From Betaproteobacteria bacterium (lineage in GTDB: Bacteria > Pseudomonadota > Gammaproteobacteria > Burkholderiales > SG8-39): 41,101 nucleotides of DNA. The first letter of the stretch is position 1. Every line of letters starts with the position of its first letter. Positions 8,073 to 17,603 of this stretch are shown one piece after another. The translations under genes were made by a program, and so were the position numbers. The stretch spans positions 1 through 41,101 of the forward strand of contig VBCH01000232.1 of assembly GCA_005884455.1 (NCBI GenBank). Reading direction: 5' to 3'. The notes beneath the pieces were generated by a model, which was given only the letters and a program-made list of their open reading frames with translations, searched no databases and was not told the DNA's origin.

Positions 8073-8981
8073 TCAGGCGGCACGCCTCGCCATCAGCAGG
8101 ACCACCCCCAGCAGGATCACCGCGGTCGAGAGCCATTCGAATCCCGTGACCACTTCGCCCGCGAGCCACACTCCGAGCAGCAGCGCGATCACGGGGTTCA
8201 CGAAAGTGTAGCTCGACGCGAGGCCGCCCGACACGCGCGCGAGCAGCACCATGTAGGCGTTGAAGGCGAGCAGCGAGCCGAAGACCACGAGGTAGGCCCA
8301 TGCGAGCACCGCTTTTGCGTGGAACGGCCAGTTCGAAGCCACGGCGGCCGGCTCACCGGAGACGAGGGAAATGAGCATCAGCGCGCAGCCGCCGCACAGC
8401 ATCTCGCTCGCGAAGCCGGTGGCGCCCGGGGCGAGCCGCCAGCGGCGCTGGCTGAGCACGCTGCCCGCCGACCAGCTGAGGCACGCGACGGCGATCGCGG
8501 CGAGGCCCGTCGGCGACGCGCGGAAGCCCGCGCCCTGCGTCAGCATCAGGACTCCGGCGAGGCCCACCGCGATGCCGGTCGCCTCCAGCTTCGTGGGATA
8601 CACTTTCCAGAGCATATTGATCGCCGCGATCATGATCGGGACCACGGCGATGAAAGCCACCGCCAGCCCGGAATCCACCGATTGCTCGGCGTACGCGGTG
8701 CTTCCCATTCCGCCGGCCAGCATCAGGGTGCCCACGAAGAGCGCGTTGCGCCACTCCTCGCGCGTGGGCCAGCTCGCCTTGCGCACCCAGCGCATCCACG
8801 CCATGAGGACCCCACCGGCGACGAGGAAGCGCGTTCCCATCTGAAAGAACGGAGGAAGGCTGATAAGCGCCCATTTGATCGCGAGATAGGTCGAGCCCCA
8901 GATCAGCCAGGTGGCGGCGAGGCAGGCGAGGATCAGCGGGCTCAATCCCTGGTCGGAAGCGCCGGCGCGGGCATCGTCCAT
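8073..8981 (-). CDS. EamA-family (DMT) transporter, YedA-like
   Basis: Inner-membrane drug/metabolite transporter of 302 aa with ten predicted helices in two EamA halves. The first half starts at LIWGSTYLAIKWAL (near residue 24). The second starts near GLAAIAVACLSWSAGSVLSQ and ends in VNPVIALLLGVWLAGE and a final VILLGVVLLMARR. Order, length and the SVDSGLAVAFIAVVPI segment resemble E. coli YedA, a probable exporter of unknown substrate. The start ATG at 8981 overlaps the stop of the upstream M13 gene by one base (TGATG), so the two are coupled. In this context it may export an amino acid or metabolite left over from peptide use, which is inference. Confidence 0.85.
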   Translation of the reverse strand: MDDARAGASDQGLSPLILACLAATWLIWGSTYLAIKWALISLPPFFQMGTRFLVAGGVLMAWMRWVRKASWPTREEWRNALFVGTLMLAGGMGSTAYAEQSVDSGLAVAFIAVVPIMIAAINMLWKVYPTKLEATGIAVGLAGVLMLTQGAGFRASPTGLAAIAVACLSWSAGSVLSQRRWRLAPGATGFASEMLCGGCALMLISLVSGEPAAVASNWPFHAKAVLAWAYLVVFGSLLAFNAYMVLLARVSGGLASSYTFVNPVIALLLGVWLAGEVVTGFEWLSTAVILLGVVLLMARRAA

Positions 8982-11026
8982 CACCACACGCGGCAGCGGT
9001 TCTCGCGGACCATGGGCGCTCCGGCCTTGCACGAGAACGCCCGCTCGAACTCGGGCATGTTCACCACCAGGCCGTTGACGCGGTACTTGCCCGGCGAGTG
9101 CGCATCGGTCAGCGCCCGCGCGCGCAGATCCTCCGGGCGATGGTGCTCGCAGGCCCACTGCGCGTAGCCGACGAAGAAGCGCTGCTCGGGCGTGAACCCG
9201 TCGCGGCTCTCGGGTTTCGCGCCCGCCGTCTCGGCTTTCCACGCGAGCCACGCGAGCACGAGGCCGCCCAGGTCGGCGATGTCCTCGCCTTCGGTCAGCC
9301 TGCTGTTGATGCGGATGTCGTCGACGATGGTGTACTGCGCGTACTGATCGACGATGCACTGCGCGCGATCGTTGAACTCCTTTGCGTCCTTCTGCGTCCA
9401 CCAGTCCCTGAGATTGCCCCGCGCGTCGAAGTGGCGCCCCTCGTCGTCGAAACCGTGCGTCAGCTCATGGCCGATGGTGCCGCCGGTGTTGCCGTAGTTG
9501 GGCGCGTCGTCCATCTTCGGGTCGTACAGCGGCGGCTGCAGCACGCCCGCGGCGAAGTTGATGTCGTTCATGTGCGGGTTGTAGTAGGCGTTGACCGTCG
9601 GCGGGGTCATGGCCCACTCGCCGCGGTCGACCGGCTTGCCGATCTTGGCGAGCCTGCGCCGCGACTCGAACAGGCTGGCGCGCGCCACGTTGCCGAAGAA
9701 GTCGCCGCGCCTCACCTCCAGCGATCCGTAGTCGCGCCACTTGTCCGGGTATCCGATCTTGTTCACGATGGCGCGCAGCTTTTCCAGGGCCTTTTCCCGG
9801 GTCGCCGCGCTCATCCACTCCAGATTGACGATGTCCTCGTGCATCGCCTGCTCGATCTGCTCGGTCATGTGCAGGGTCTTGCGTTTCAGCTCCGCGCTGA
9901 AGGCGTGGCTCACGAACTCCGCGCCGAGCGCCTCGCCCAGCTGCGCGTCGACCAGCGCCACGCAGCGCTTCCAGCGCGGCTTGAGCTCGGGCGTTCCCCA
10001 CAGCGTCCTGCCGAAGAAATCGAAGTCCTCGTCGACGAACGCGGAAGACAGGAACGGGGCGCTCGCGTGGGCGGCATGCCAGCGCAGATAGGTCTTGATG
10101 TCGGCGAGGGAGAGCGAGCTCAACTGCCTGTCCAGCGCCCGGTAGAATTCCGGCTCGGTGACGTTGAACGCGTTCAACCGCGGAAGACCTGCGGCCTCGA
10201 GGTAGACGTCCCAGTCGAATCCGGGCGTCAGCGCCTTCAGGCCCGCGGCGTCCGTCTTGTGGAAGAGCTGGTAGGGATCACGGCGCTGCGTGCGGGTGAG
10301 CGAGGCGCGGGCGAGCGCCGTCTCGATCTCCATGACCTTGGCGGCTTCGCGCCCTGCCGCCTCGGGCGGATCGCCCAGCAGCCCGAACATGCGCGCGACG
10401 TGGGCCGCGTACCGGGCGCGAAGCGCTTTCGAGCGCTCGTCGTCCTTCGTGTAGAAGTCGCGGTCGGGCAGGCCGAGGCCGCCCGCGCCGGCGAACGCGA
10501 TCACCCGGGTTGCGTCCGCGTAGTCCTGATTCGAATCGAAGCCGAAGAACGCGTCGCTCGACCCGGTCTCGAGATGCAGCCGGGCGAGCACCGCGGGGAG
10601 ATCGCGCTTCGATTTCATCCTGAATATCCGGGCTAGCTGCGGCTTCAGCGGCCGCCCGCCCGATTTCTCGACCGCGGCCTCGTCCATGCAGGCGGCGAAA
10701 TAATCTCCGATCTTCTGCTGCGCGGCGCTTCGCCCGGCGCTCGTCTTCGCGAGTCCCTCGAGAATTCCCCAGAGGAATCGCTGGTTCTCGCGCGCGAGCT
10801 TGCCGTACACGCTCCAGCGCGACTCGTCGGGCGGGATGGGGTTGTTCCGGATCCACCCGCCGCAGGCGTAGCGGTAGAAGTCGACGCAGGGATCCGCCGA
10901 CTGGTCCATCGCGCTCACGTCGAGACCCGGCGTGTAGGGAAGCGAGGCGAGCGGCGTCTCCGCCGGAAGGGCGGGACAAGCCGCGCCCAGGAGCGCGAGG
11001 AGAAGCAAATTTGTCCGGGCGCTCAC
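8981..11026 (-). CDS. M13-family (neprilysin/PepO-like) zinc metallopeptidase, first paralogue
   Basis: Secreted zinc endopeptidase of 681 aa, normal for M13. A signal peptide covers residues 1-22 (LLLLALLGAACPALPA). The substrate-binding NAYYNP is at 479-484. The zinc motif HELTH is at 520-524 and the third ligand is in GEDIADLGG (Glu581). The protein ends in CRVW, the usual M13 C-terminal Trp. M13 enzymes cut small peptides, generally before hydrophobic residues. The start is GTG at 11026, overlapping the previous stop by GTGA, so it is translated with its paralogue. The PMVRENRCRVW ending keeps the extra Cys typical of the family, whereas the paralogue ends in KIW. Confidence 0.93.
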   Translation of the reverse strand: MSARTNLLLLALLGAACPALPAETPLASLPYTPGLDVSAMDQSADPCVDFYRYACGGWIRNNPIPPDESRWSVYGKLARENQRFLWGILEGLAKTSAGRSAAQQKIGDYFAACMDEAAVEKSGGRPLKPQLARIFRMKSKRDLPAVLARLHLETGSSDAFFGFDSNQDYADATRVIAFAGAGGLGLPDRDFYTKDDERSKALRARYAAHVARMFGLLGDPPEAAGREAAKVMEIETALARASLTRTQRRDPYQLFHKTDAAGLKALTPGFDWDVYLEAAGLPRLNAFNVTEPEFYRALDRQLSSLSLADIKTYLRWHAAHASAPFLSSAFVDEDFDFFGRTLWGTPELKPRWKRCVALVDAQLGEALGAEFVSHAFSAELKRKTLHMTEQIEQAMHEDIVNLEWMSAATREKALEKLRAIVNKIGYPDKWRDYGSLEVRRGDFFGNVARASLFESRRRLAKIGKPVDRGEWAMTPPTVNAYYNPHMNDINFAAGVLQPPLYDPKMDDAPNYGNTGGTIGHELTHGFDDEGRHFDARGNLRDWWTQKDAKEFNDRAQCIVDQYAQYTIVDDIRINSRLTEGEDIADLGGLVLAWLAWKAETAGAKPESRDGFTPEQRFFVGYAQWACEHHRPEDLRARALTDAHSPGKYRVNGLVVNMPEFERAFSCKAGAPMVRENRCRVW

Positions 11027-13065
11027 CAGATCTTGGCGCGGTCCTCAGGTCTGCGCCACATCGGGTCGCCTTCCTTGATTCCGAAGGCGTCGTAGAACGG
11101 CTGGAGGTTCACCAGCGGGCCGATGGCGCGGATCATCCCGGGCGAGTGGGGATCGACGGCGATCCGTTGACGAAGCTCGTTCTCACGAATATTCGTGCGC
11201 CACACCTGCGCCCACGAGAGGAAGAAGCGCTGCTCGGGCGTGAGGCCGTCGATGAGCTTCTTCTCCTTGCCGGCGAGGGAGCGCTGCAAGGCCTCGAAGG
11301 CGAGGCTCGCGCCGCCGAGGTCGGCGATGTTCTCGCCGAGCGTCAGCTCGCCGTTCACTTTCACTCCGGGGAGCGGCTCGTAGCCGTTGAACTGCTCCAC
11401 GACTTTCTTCGCGCGCGCCTGGAACTGGGCGGCATCCTCGGGCGTCCACCAGTCCGCGAGGTTGCCGTCGGCGTCGTAGTGCCGGCCCTGGTCGTCGAAG
11501 CCGTGCGTGATCTCGTGGCCGATGACCGCGCCGATCCCCCCGTAGTTGACCGCGTCGTCGAGCGAGAAATCGAAAAACGGCGGCTGGAGGATGCCGGCGG
11601 GAAAGTTGATGTTGTTGGCCGTCGGATCGAAGTAGGCGTTCACGGTGGGCGGGGTCATCCTCCATTCGGCCTTGTCGACCGGCTGGCCGAGCTGGGAGAG
11701 GCGGCGCTTCACCTCGAACTCGGTCGCCGCGCGCACGTTGGCGAGGAAGGCGTCGGGCCGGATCGCCACGCTCGAGTAGTCGCGCCATTTGGCCGGATAG
11801 CCGATCTTGGCGACGAAGCGGTCGAACTTGGCGAGCGCCTTCCTGCGGGTGGGCTCGGTCATCCATTCGAGCTTCCGCAGGCGATCGCGCATCACCGCGG
11901 TGATGTTGCGGATCATCTCGTCCATGCGCGCCTTCGCCTCCGGCGGGTAGTAGCGCTCGACGTAGAGCTGTCCCAGCGCCTCGCCGATCGTGCCGTCGAT
12001 CGTACGCGCGGCGCGCTGCCAGCGGGGCTCCATCTCGGGCGTGCCGCGCAGGACGGTGCCGTAGAAGCGGAAGTGCTCCGCCTCGAAGGGCGCCGCGAGA
12101 TAGGGGGCGGCGGCGCGCAGCACGTGATAGCGCAGATACACCTTCCAGTCGGCGAGCGGGCGCTCGCTCAACTGCCGCTGCAGGCCCTCGAAGAAACGCG
12201 GCTGGCCGACGACGATGTAGTCGGCGGCGGGACCGGCGATGCCGCGGTCGGCCAGATAGCGCGCCAGCGGAAAGACCGGCAGCTTGCCGGCGAGACCGGC
12301 GGTGGGCATCTTGTTGTAATTGGCGAGCGCATCGCGCAGCTCGGCGGGGGCCTTGGCGTCGGCGGCCAGCGCCTTCTCCACCTCGAACACCGTGCGCGCG
12401 CCGGCCGCGGCGCTTTCAGGCGAGTCGCCCGCGAGCGCCAGCATTTTCGCAACATGCTCGACGAAGGCGGCGCGGAATTTCTCGAAGGGCTCGTCGAAAT
12501 AGTAGGCCTTGCTCGGCAGGCTCATGCCGCCCTGATAGGCATAGAGCGCGTTGATCTCGCTGTTCTTCTGGTCGGCCCTGACGAAGACGCGGAAAAATCC
12601 GTCGATCCCGCGATCGTGCAGGGTCGCGAGCGAGCGCGCGAGCTCAGGCGTGGAGGCGATCGCGGCGACCCGCGCGAGGTCGGCCTCGACGGGCTTCAGG
12701 CCCGCGGCGTCGACGGCCGCGGTATCCATCGCCGACTTGAAGAAATCGCCGACCTTCTGCTCGACCGACCCGGGCTTCGCCGCGCGCGCCGCCGCGCCTT
12801 CGAGGATGCCTTGGAGCGCGAGCAGGTTGTACTGCTCGAGCTCGTTGAAGCTGCCCCAGCGCGCCTTGTCGGGCGGCACGGGATTCGCCTTCTGCCAGGC
12901 GCCGAAGGCGTAGCGCGCGAAGTCGGCGCGCGGGTCGACGCTCCGGTCGATGTAGGCCGCGCTGAAGCGCGGCGGAACGGGGCGGGCCGGTTCGGCCGCG
13001 CGCGAAGGGAGGCTGGTGAGTGCGGCGAAGGCCGCGGCGAAGACGGCAATGCGGGGGAGTCTCAT
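11023..13065 (-). CDS. M13-family (neprilysin/PepO-like) zinc metallopeptidase, second paralogue
   Basis: Secreted zinc endopeptidase, 680 aa from ATG 13065. That start is preferred over longer in-frame starts because it opens directly onto a signal peptide (residues 1-23, RIAVFAAAFAALTSLPSRA) and lies about 37 nt below a TATAAT. NAYFDP is near 476, HEITH at 517-521, and the third zinc ligand is in GENIADLGG (Glu578). It is clearly homologous to the downstream paralogue, but diverged and almost free of cysteines, so the pair is an old duplication. First gene of the minus-strand run; divergent from the OPT transporter. The pair probably supplies short peptides for uptake. Confidence 0.93.
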   Translation of the reverse strand: MRLPRIAVFAAAFAALTSLPSRAAEPARPVPPRFSAAYIDRSVDPRADFARYAFGAWQKANPVPPDKARWGSFNELEQYNLLALQGILEGAAARAAKPGSVEQKVGDFFKSAMDTAAVDAAGLKPVEADLARVAAIASTPELARSLATLHDRGIDGFFRVFVRADQKNSEINALYAYQGGMSLPSKAYYFDEPFEKFRAAFVEHVAKMLALAGDSPESAAAGARTVFEVEKALAADAKAPAELRDALANYNKMPTAGLAGKLPVFPLARYLADRGIAGPAADYIVVGQPRFFEGLQRQLSERPLADWKVYLRYHVLRAAAPYLAAPFEAEHFRFYGTVLRGTPEMEPRWQRAARTIDGTIGEALGQLYVERYYPPEAKARMDEMIRNITAVMRDRLRKLEWMTEPTRRKALAKFDRFVAKIGYPAKWRDYSSVAIRPDAFLANVRAATEFEVKRRLSQLGQPVDKAEWRMTPPTVNAYFDPTANNINFPAGILQPPFFDFSLDDAVNYGGIGAVIGHEITHGFDDQGRHYDADGNLADWWTPEDAAQFQARAKKVVEQFNGYEPLPGVKVNGELTLGENIADLGGASLAFEALQRSLAGKEKKLIDGLTPEQRFFLSWAQVWRTNIRENELRQRIAVDPHSPGMIRAIGPLVNLQPFYDAFGIKEGDPMWRRPEDRAKIW

Positions 13066-13108
13066 GGGTCTTTCGGGAACAATGGACGGGGTGACCGGAC
13101 GGGCGCCC

Positions 13109-13114
13109 ATTATA
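13109..13114 (-). promoter_or_regulatory. Probable -10 element of the M13 peptidase operon
   Basis: The minus strand reads TATAAT here within an AT-rich patch (TATATATAAT) in otherwise GC-rich DNA, about 44 nt before the ATG at 13065. No good -35 element is visible at 16-18 bp, so either an activator or an unusual sigma factor could be involved. Confidence 0.4.
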
Positions 13115-13235
13115 TATAGGGAGGCGGCGCGAGCGAGCACTTTGCGGGCCCTTTTTTTGCCGGGCCGTCCATGCGATAGTACGCGCCATCGGCGGCCCGG
13201 CTCCGCGGCCCCGCAGCCCAAAAAGGGAGAAAAGA

Positions 13236-15476
13236 ATGAACGGCGTCCCCGCTCTTTCGCATCGGCCCTTCGTCCCCGACAGCGCCACCGTCGACGAATT
13301 CACGCCGCGCGCGGTCGTCATGGGCGCGCTCCTCGGCATGCTGTTCGGCGCCTCCTCGCTCTATCTGGTACTCAAGGTCGGACTGACGGTGAGCGCCTCG
13401 ATTCCCGTGGCGGTGATCGCTATCGCGCTGTTCCGCCTCGCGTCGAAGGCCGGCGTGCGCGATTCCACCATCCTCGAGAACAACATCGTGCAGACCGCCG
13501 GCTCCGCGGGCGAGTCGATCGCCTTCGGCCTCGGGGTCACCATGCCCGCGATCCTTATTCTCGGGTTCGATCTCGAGATCGCACGCGTCACGCTGGTGGC
13601 CGTGCTCGGCGCCCTGCTCGGCATCCTGATGATGATCCCCTTGCGCCGCACGCTGATTGTCGCGCGCCACGGCCAGCTGAAATATCCGGAAGGCACGGCG
13701 TGCGCCGAGGTGCTGAAGGCTGCGGAGATCTCGAAGTCGGCGCAGGCGGGCGGCTCGGGGGCGGCGGATTCGGGCCGCGCCGGCGTGATCTTCCTGGGAT
13801 TCGCAATCGGCCTCGCCTACAAGACCGTCAACATCGCCTTGAAGGGCTGGAAGGACGTGGCCGAGAAGGTCTTCGGAGCGCCGCTGAAGGGCGGCTCGGT
13901 GGGCGCGGAGATTTCCCCCGAGCTGCTCGGCGTGGGCTACATCATCGGTCCGCGCATCGCCTCCATCATGTGCGCGGGCGGGGTGCTCGCCTACCTCCTG
14001 CTCATTCCGCTCATCAAGTTCTTCGGCGACGCGCTCTCGGTTCCCGTGGCCCCAGGCGCGAAGCTGATACACGATATGAGCCCCAACCAGATCCGCGGCG
14101 CGTACGTGCTCTACATCGGCGCGGGCGCGGTGGCGGCAGGCGGCGTGGTGAGCCTCGCGAGAGCGCTGCCCATGATCTGGCGCAGCCTGCGCGGGAGCCT
14201 TGGCGGATACGGCGCCGGCTCAGTTGACAAGACGGGCGGCGCGGCGCTCCGGCGCACCGATCAGGACATCCCGATGAAGTGGGTGCTGGTCGGCTGCCTC
14301 GCCATCATCATCGCCATCATGCTCTCCCCGCCTCTGCATATGAACCTGCTGGGGGCGTTGTTGATCCTGATTTTCGGTTTCCTCTTTTCCACTGTCTCCT
14401 CGCAACTGACCGGGGAGATCGGCTCGTCGAGCAATCCCATTTCCGGGATGACGGTGGCGACCCTGCTCCTCACCTGCCTGATCTTCCTCGTGGTGGGCTG
14501 GACCGGCGGTCCGTACTACGTGACCGCCCTCTCGGTCGGCGCCATCGTCTGCATCGCCTCGAGCAACGCCGGCTCCACGTCGCAGGACCTGAAGACCGGG
14601 TTCCTGATCGGAGCCACGCCGCGGCTGCAGCAGATCGCGATCCTCGCCGGCGCGCTTGCCTCGGCCGTCGTGCTGGGGCCGATCCTGCTCAAGCTGAATG
14701 ACGCCGCGACCGTCTACGTGCCGATCGCGCAGGTCGCGCCGGGGCTGCGCACCGACGCCGCCGCGCTCAGTGAGACCGCTGTGCTGCAGGGTCCGCAGGC
14801 TCTCAAGGACTCCGGCAGCTACCGCGTGTGGCACAAGACGGATATCGCGGGCGGCCCCGCGGGGAAATATCTCGTCGACGATTCCGGCAAGGCGGTCTAT
14901 CTCGTCGACCCGGGGATCAACGGCAGCCACACGGCGCGCCCCGACGGCACCGAAGTGCGCAAGTATGACGCGCCCAAGGCGGTGCTCATGTCCTACATCA
15001 TCAAGGGCATTCTCGACCAGCAGCTGCCGTGGGCGCTGGTGATCTTCGGCGTGATCATCGCGCTGGTGCTGGAAATGGCGAACGTGCCTTCGCTGCCTTT
15101 CGCGGTCGGCGTGTACCTGCCGCTCTCGTCCTCGGCGCCGATCTTCGTGGGCGGAATGGTCCGGTGGTTCGTCGACCGCCGCCGCAACAAGATGGCGGCG
15201 TACGCCAATGCGAGCGAGGAGGAGCGCACCGCGGCGGGCGACCGCAGCCCGGGCGTGCTGCTCGCCTCCGGCTACATCGCCGGCGGCGCGCTGGCCGGCA
15301 TCCTCATCGCCTTCAGCGCCGGCGTGCTCGGCGACTTCGACAAGGCGGTCACCGCCTGGTCGGCCGCCCACAATCCGTTCTTCGAAGGCCGCGCCGCCGA
15401 CCTCCTCTCCCTGCTGCCGTACGCCGCCCTCATCGTGCTGCTGTACTGGATGGGAAGGGAAAAGGCGGCACGCTGA
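13236..15476 (+). CDS. OPT-family oligopeptide transporter
   Basis: Inner-membrane transporter of 746 aa, in the range of bacterial OPT proteins. It has many hydrophobic helices and family motifs: NNIVQTAGSAGESIAFG near 85-101, YPEGTACAEVLKAAE near 149-163, a GSTSQDLKTGFLIGATPR segment near 446-463, and a late VGVYLPLSSSAPIFVGGMVR. A soluble stretch of about 100 residues sits between helices around 500-590. OPT transporters import di- to pentapeptides or metal chelates using the proton gradient. The next gene is a secreted dipeptidyl-peptidase overlapping by one base (TGATG), and two secreted M13 peptidases are divergent, so peptide uptake is the natural reading. GGGAG precedes the ATG. Confidence 0.92.
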   Translation: MNGVPALSHRPFVPDSATVDEFTPRAVVMGALLGMLFGASSLYLVLKVGLTVSASIPVAVIAIALFRLASKAGVRDSTILENNIVQTAGSAGESIAFGLGVTMPAILILGFDLEIARVTLVAVLGALLGILMMIPLRRTLIVARHGQLKYPEGTACAEVLKAAEISKSAQAGGSGAADSGRAGVIFLGFAIGLAYKTVNIALKGWKDVAEKVFGAPLKGGSVGAEISPELLGVGYIIGPRIASIMCAGGVLAYLLLIPLIKFFGDALSVPVAPGAKLIHDMSPNQIRGAYVLYIGAGAVAAGGVVSLARALPMIWRSLRGSLGGYGAGSVDKTGGAALRRTDQDIPMKWVLVGCLAIIIAIMLSPPLHMNLLGALLILIFGFLFSTVSSQLTGEIGSSSNPISGMTVATLLLTCLIFLVVGWTGGPYYVTALSVGAIVCIASSNAGSTSQDLKTGFLIGATPRLQQIAILAGALASAVVLGPILLKLNDAATVYVPIAQVAPGLRTDAAALSETAVLQGPQALKDSGSYRVWHKTDIAGGPAGKYLVDDSGKAVYLVDPGINGSHTARPDGTEVRKYDAPKAVLMSYIIKGILDQQLPWALVIFGVIIALVLEMANVPSLPFAVGVYLPLSSSAPIFVGGMVRWFVDRRRNKMAAYANASEEERTAAGDRSPGVLLASGYIAGGALAGILIAFSAGVLGDFDKAVTAWSAAHNPFFEGRAADLLSLLPYAALIVLLYWMGREKAAR

Positions 15477-17527
15477 TGCGCTTCCTTCCCGCCGCGTTGC
15501 TGATCCCGTGTGCCGCGATCGCGGCCGAGGGAATGTGGCCCCTGGACAATCTGCCGGCATCCCGTCTGAAGGCGGAATACAGCTTCACGCCGGGCAAGGA
15601 TTGGGTCGATCACGTGATGCGCGCGTCGGCGCGCATCGCCGGCGGCTGCTCGGCGTCGTTCGTCTCCAGGGAGGGCCTGGTGATGACCAATCACCATTGC
15701 GCCGCGGCATGCCTCGCCCAGCTCTCGAGCGCGAAGAAGAATTTCATCGCCGACGGTTTCCTCGCGCGCGGCCGCGGCGAGGAAGTGCGTTGCCCGGAGA
15801 TCGAGATCAACCGGCTGGAGAGAATCACGGACGTGACCGGCCAAGTGAAGGGCGCCGTCGCCGGACTCGACGGCGAGGCGTTCAAGCTCGCGAAAAACGC
15901 CGTCGAGGCGAAATTGTCCTCGGCCTGCATCGGCGCGGAAAGGGAGACCGCGCGCTGCGACGTGGTCGATCTCTACCACGGCGGCCTTTACCATCTTTAC
16001 CGCTATCGCCGCTTCCAGGACGTGCGCCTCGCCTGGGCCCCGGAGCTGGCGATCGCGTTTTTCGGCGGCGACCCGGACAACTTCAACTTCCCGCGCTACG
16101 ACCTCGACATCGCCCTGCTGCGCGTCTACGAAAACGGCAAGCCGGCGCTGCTGAAGGACTTCTTCCCGTTCAGCAAGGCCGGTGCCGAAGCGGGGGAAAT
16201 GGTCTTCGTCAGCGGCCATCCGGGATCGACCCAGCGACAGCTGACGATGTCGGAACTGGTGACCTTCCGCGACGTACGCCTGATCGGCAGCCTGCTGCGC
16301 CTCGCCGAGGAGCGCGGCATCCTCGAGCAGTACGGCAAGCTCGGGCCCGAGGCGGCGCGCATCGCGGAAAACGATCTGTTCGGCATCGAAAACGGATACA
16401 AGGCATTGCTCGGCGAGCTGAAGGCCCTGCTCGACCCGGCATTGATAAAGCACAAGCAGAAGGATGAAAACGAGCTGCGCGCCTACGTCGCTTCGCAGCC
16501 CGCGCTGCGGACCCGGGTGGGCGGGGCCTGGGATGCGATAGAAAAGGCGCAGCAGGTCTACCGCGATATCGAGGCGCAATACTCGACGATCGAGCAGGCG
16601 CGCGCCTTTACAGGCCGCCACTTCGGATACGCGAGAGCGCTCGCGCGCGGCGCCGAGGAGCGCGCGAAGCCGAACGCGGACCGCCTGCCCGAGTTCAACG
16701 ACTCGCGCCTGCCCGAGCTCGAGCAGCGCCTGTTTTCCACCGCGCCGATCTATCCCGAGTACGAAACGGTGAGGCTGGGCTGGTCGCTGACGAAAATGCG
16801 CGAGCTGCTCGGCGCGGACGATCCGTTCGTGCGCCTCGTGCTCGGCAGGAAATCGCCCGAGCAGCTCGCGAAGGAATGGGTCGCCGGCACCAAGCTCGGC
16901 GATCCTGCGGTGCGCAAGTCCCTGTGGACCGGCGGCAAGGAGGCGATCGCGAGATCGGACGATCCGTTCATCAAGCTCGCATCGGCGGTCGACCCGGCGG
17001 CGCGCGCCATGCGCAAGCGCTATGAACGCGAAGTGGAAGCCGTCGTGCAGAAAAACACCGAGCTGATCGCGCAGGCGCGATTCGCGCGGGACGGGACCGG
17101 CGCCTACCCGGACGCCACGTTCACGCTGCGGCTGTCGTACGGCGAAGTCGCCGGCTGGAGCGAAGGCGGCAGGAAGATCGCGCCCTTCACCGACTTCGCC
17201 GGCGCGTTCGCGCGCGAAACCGGCGCCGACCCCTTCGCGTTGCCGGAGTCATGGCACGCGGCCAAGGGCAGGCTCGATCTGGCGCAGCGCTTCAATTTCG
17301 TGACCGACAACGACATCATCGGCGGCAACTCCGGCAGCCCGATGATCAACCGCGCGGGCGAGATCGTCGGCCTCATCTTCGACGGCAACATCCATTCGCT
17401 GGGCGGCGCCTTCTGGTTCGACGCGCGCACCAACCGCGCGGTCGCAGTCCACAGCGGGGCGATCCTGGAAAGCCTCACGAAGGTCTACGGCGCGACCGAT
17501 CTCGCGCGCGAGATCGGGGGTCAGTAG
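15476..17527 (+). CDS. S46-family dipeptidyl-peptidase, DPP7-type
   Basis: Exported serine exopeptidase of 683 aa that releases dipeptides from peptide N-termini. A signal peptide covers residues 1-17, followed directly by the usual GMWPLDN mature start. The triad is visible: His in TNHHC (73-74), Asp211 in NFPRYDLD, and Ser619 in GGNSGSP. The residue 18 positions after the Ser is Gly637 (FDGN). In characterised S46 enzymes Gly at this place marks DPP7 specificity (hydrophobic/broad), while Arg marks DPP11 (Asp/Glu). The 1-bp overlap with the OPT gene implies co-translation: the enzyme makes dipeptides in the periplasm and the transporter takes them in. Four Cys after the triad His may form disulphides. 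Confidence 0.92.
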   Translation: MRFLPAALLIPCAAIAAEGMWPLDNLPASRLKAEYSFTPGKDWVDHVMRASARIAGGCSASFVSREGLVMTNHHCAAACLAQLSSAKKNFIADGFLARGRGEEVRCPEIEINRLERITDVTGQVKGAVAGLDGEAFKLAKNAVEAKLSSACIGAERETARCDVVDLYHGGLYHLYRYRRFQDVRLAWAPELAIAFFGGDPDNFNFPRYDLDIALLRVYENGKPALLKDFFPFSKAGAEAGEMVFVSGHPGSTQRQLTMSELVTFRDVRLIGSLLRLAEERGILEQYGKLGPEAARIAENDLFGIENGYKALLGELKALLDPALIKHKQKDENELRAYVASQPALRTRVGGAWDAIEKAQQVYRDIEAQYSTIEQARAFTGRHFGYARALARGAEERAKPNADRLPEFNDSRLPELEQRLFSTAPIYPEYETVRLGWSLTKMRELLGADDPFVRLVLGRKSPEQLAKEWVAGTKLGDPAVRKSLWTGGKEAIARSDDPFIKLASAVDPAARAMRKRYEREVEAVVQKNTELIAQARFARDGTGAYPDATFTLRLSYGEVAGWSEGGRKIAPFTDFAGAFARETGADPFALPESWHAAKGRLDLAQRFNFVTDNDIIGGNSGSPMINRAGEIVGLIFDGNIHSLGGAFWFDARTNRAVAVHSGAILESLTKVYGATDLAREIGGQ

Positions 17528-17603
17528 AACCGCGCTACCCAAGCGACGCAAAACCCGTCAAACTGTCGCGCCATTCAACGGCGCAACGAATCGGAGGCAA
17601 ATC

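Noticed and set aside
9098-10636. Plus-strand 512-codon frame opposite the first M13 peptidase.
   Set aside because: Arg/Val/Glu-rich shadow with no family motif. The minus strand holds the complete zinc peptidase.
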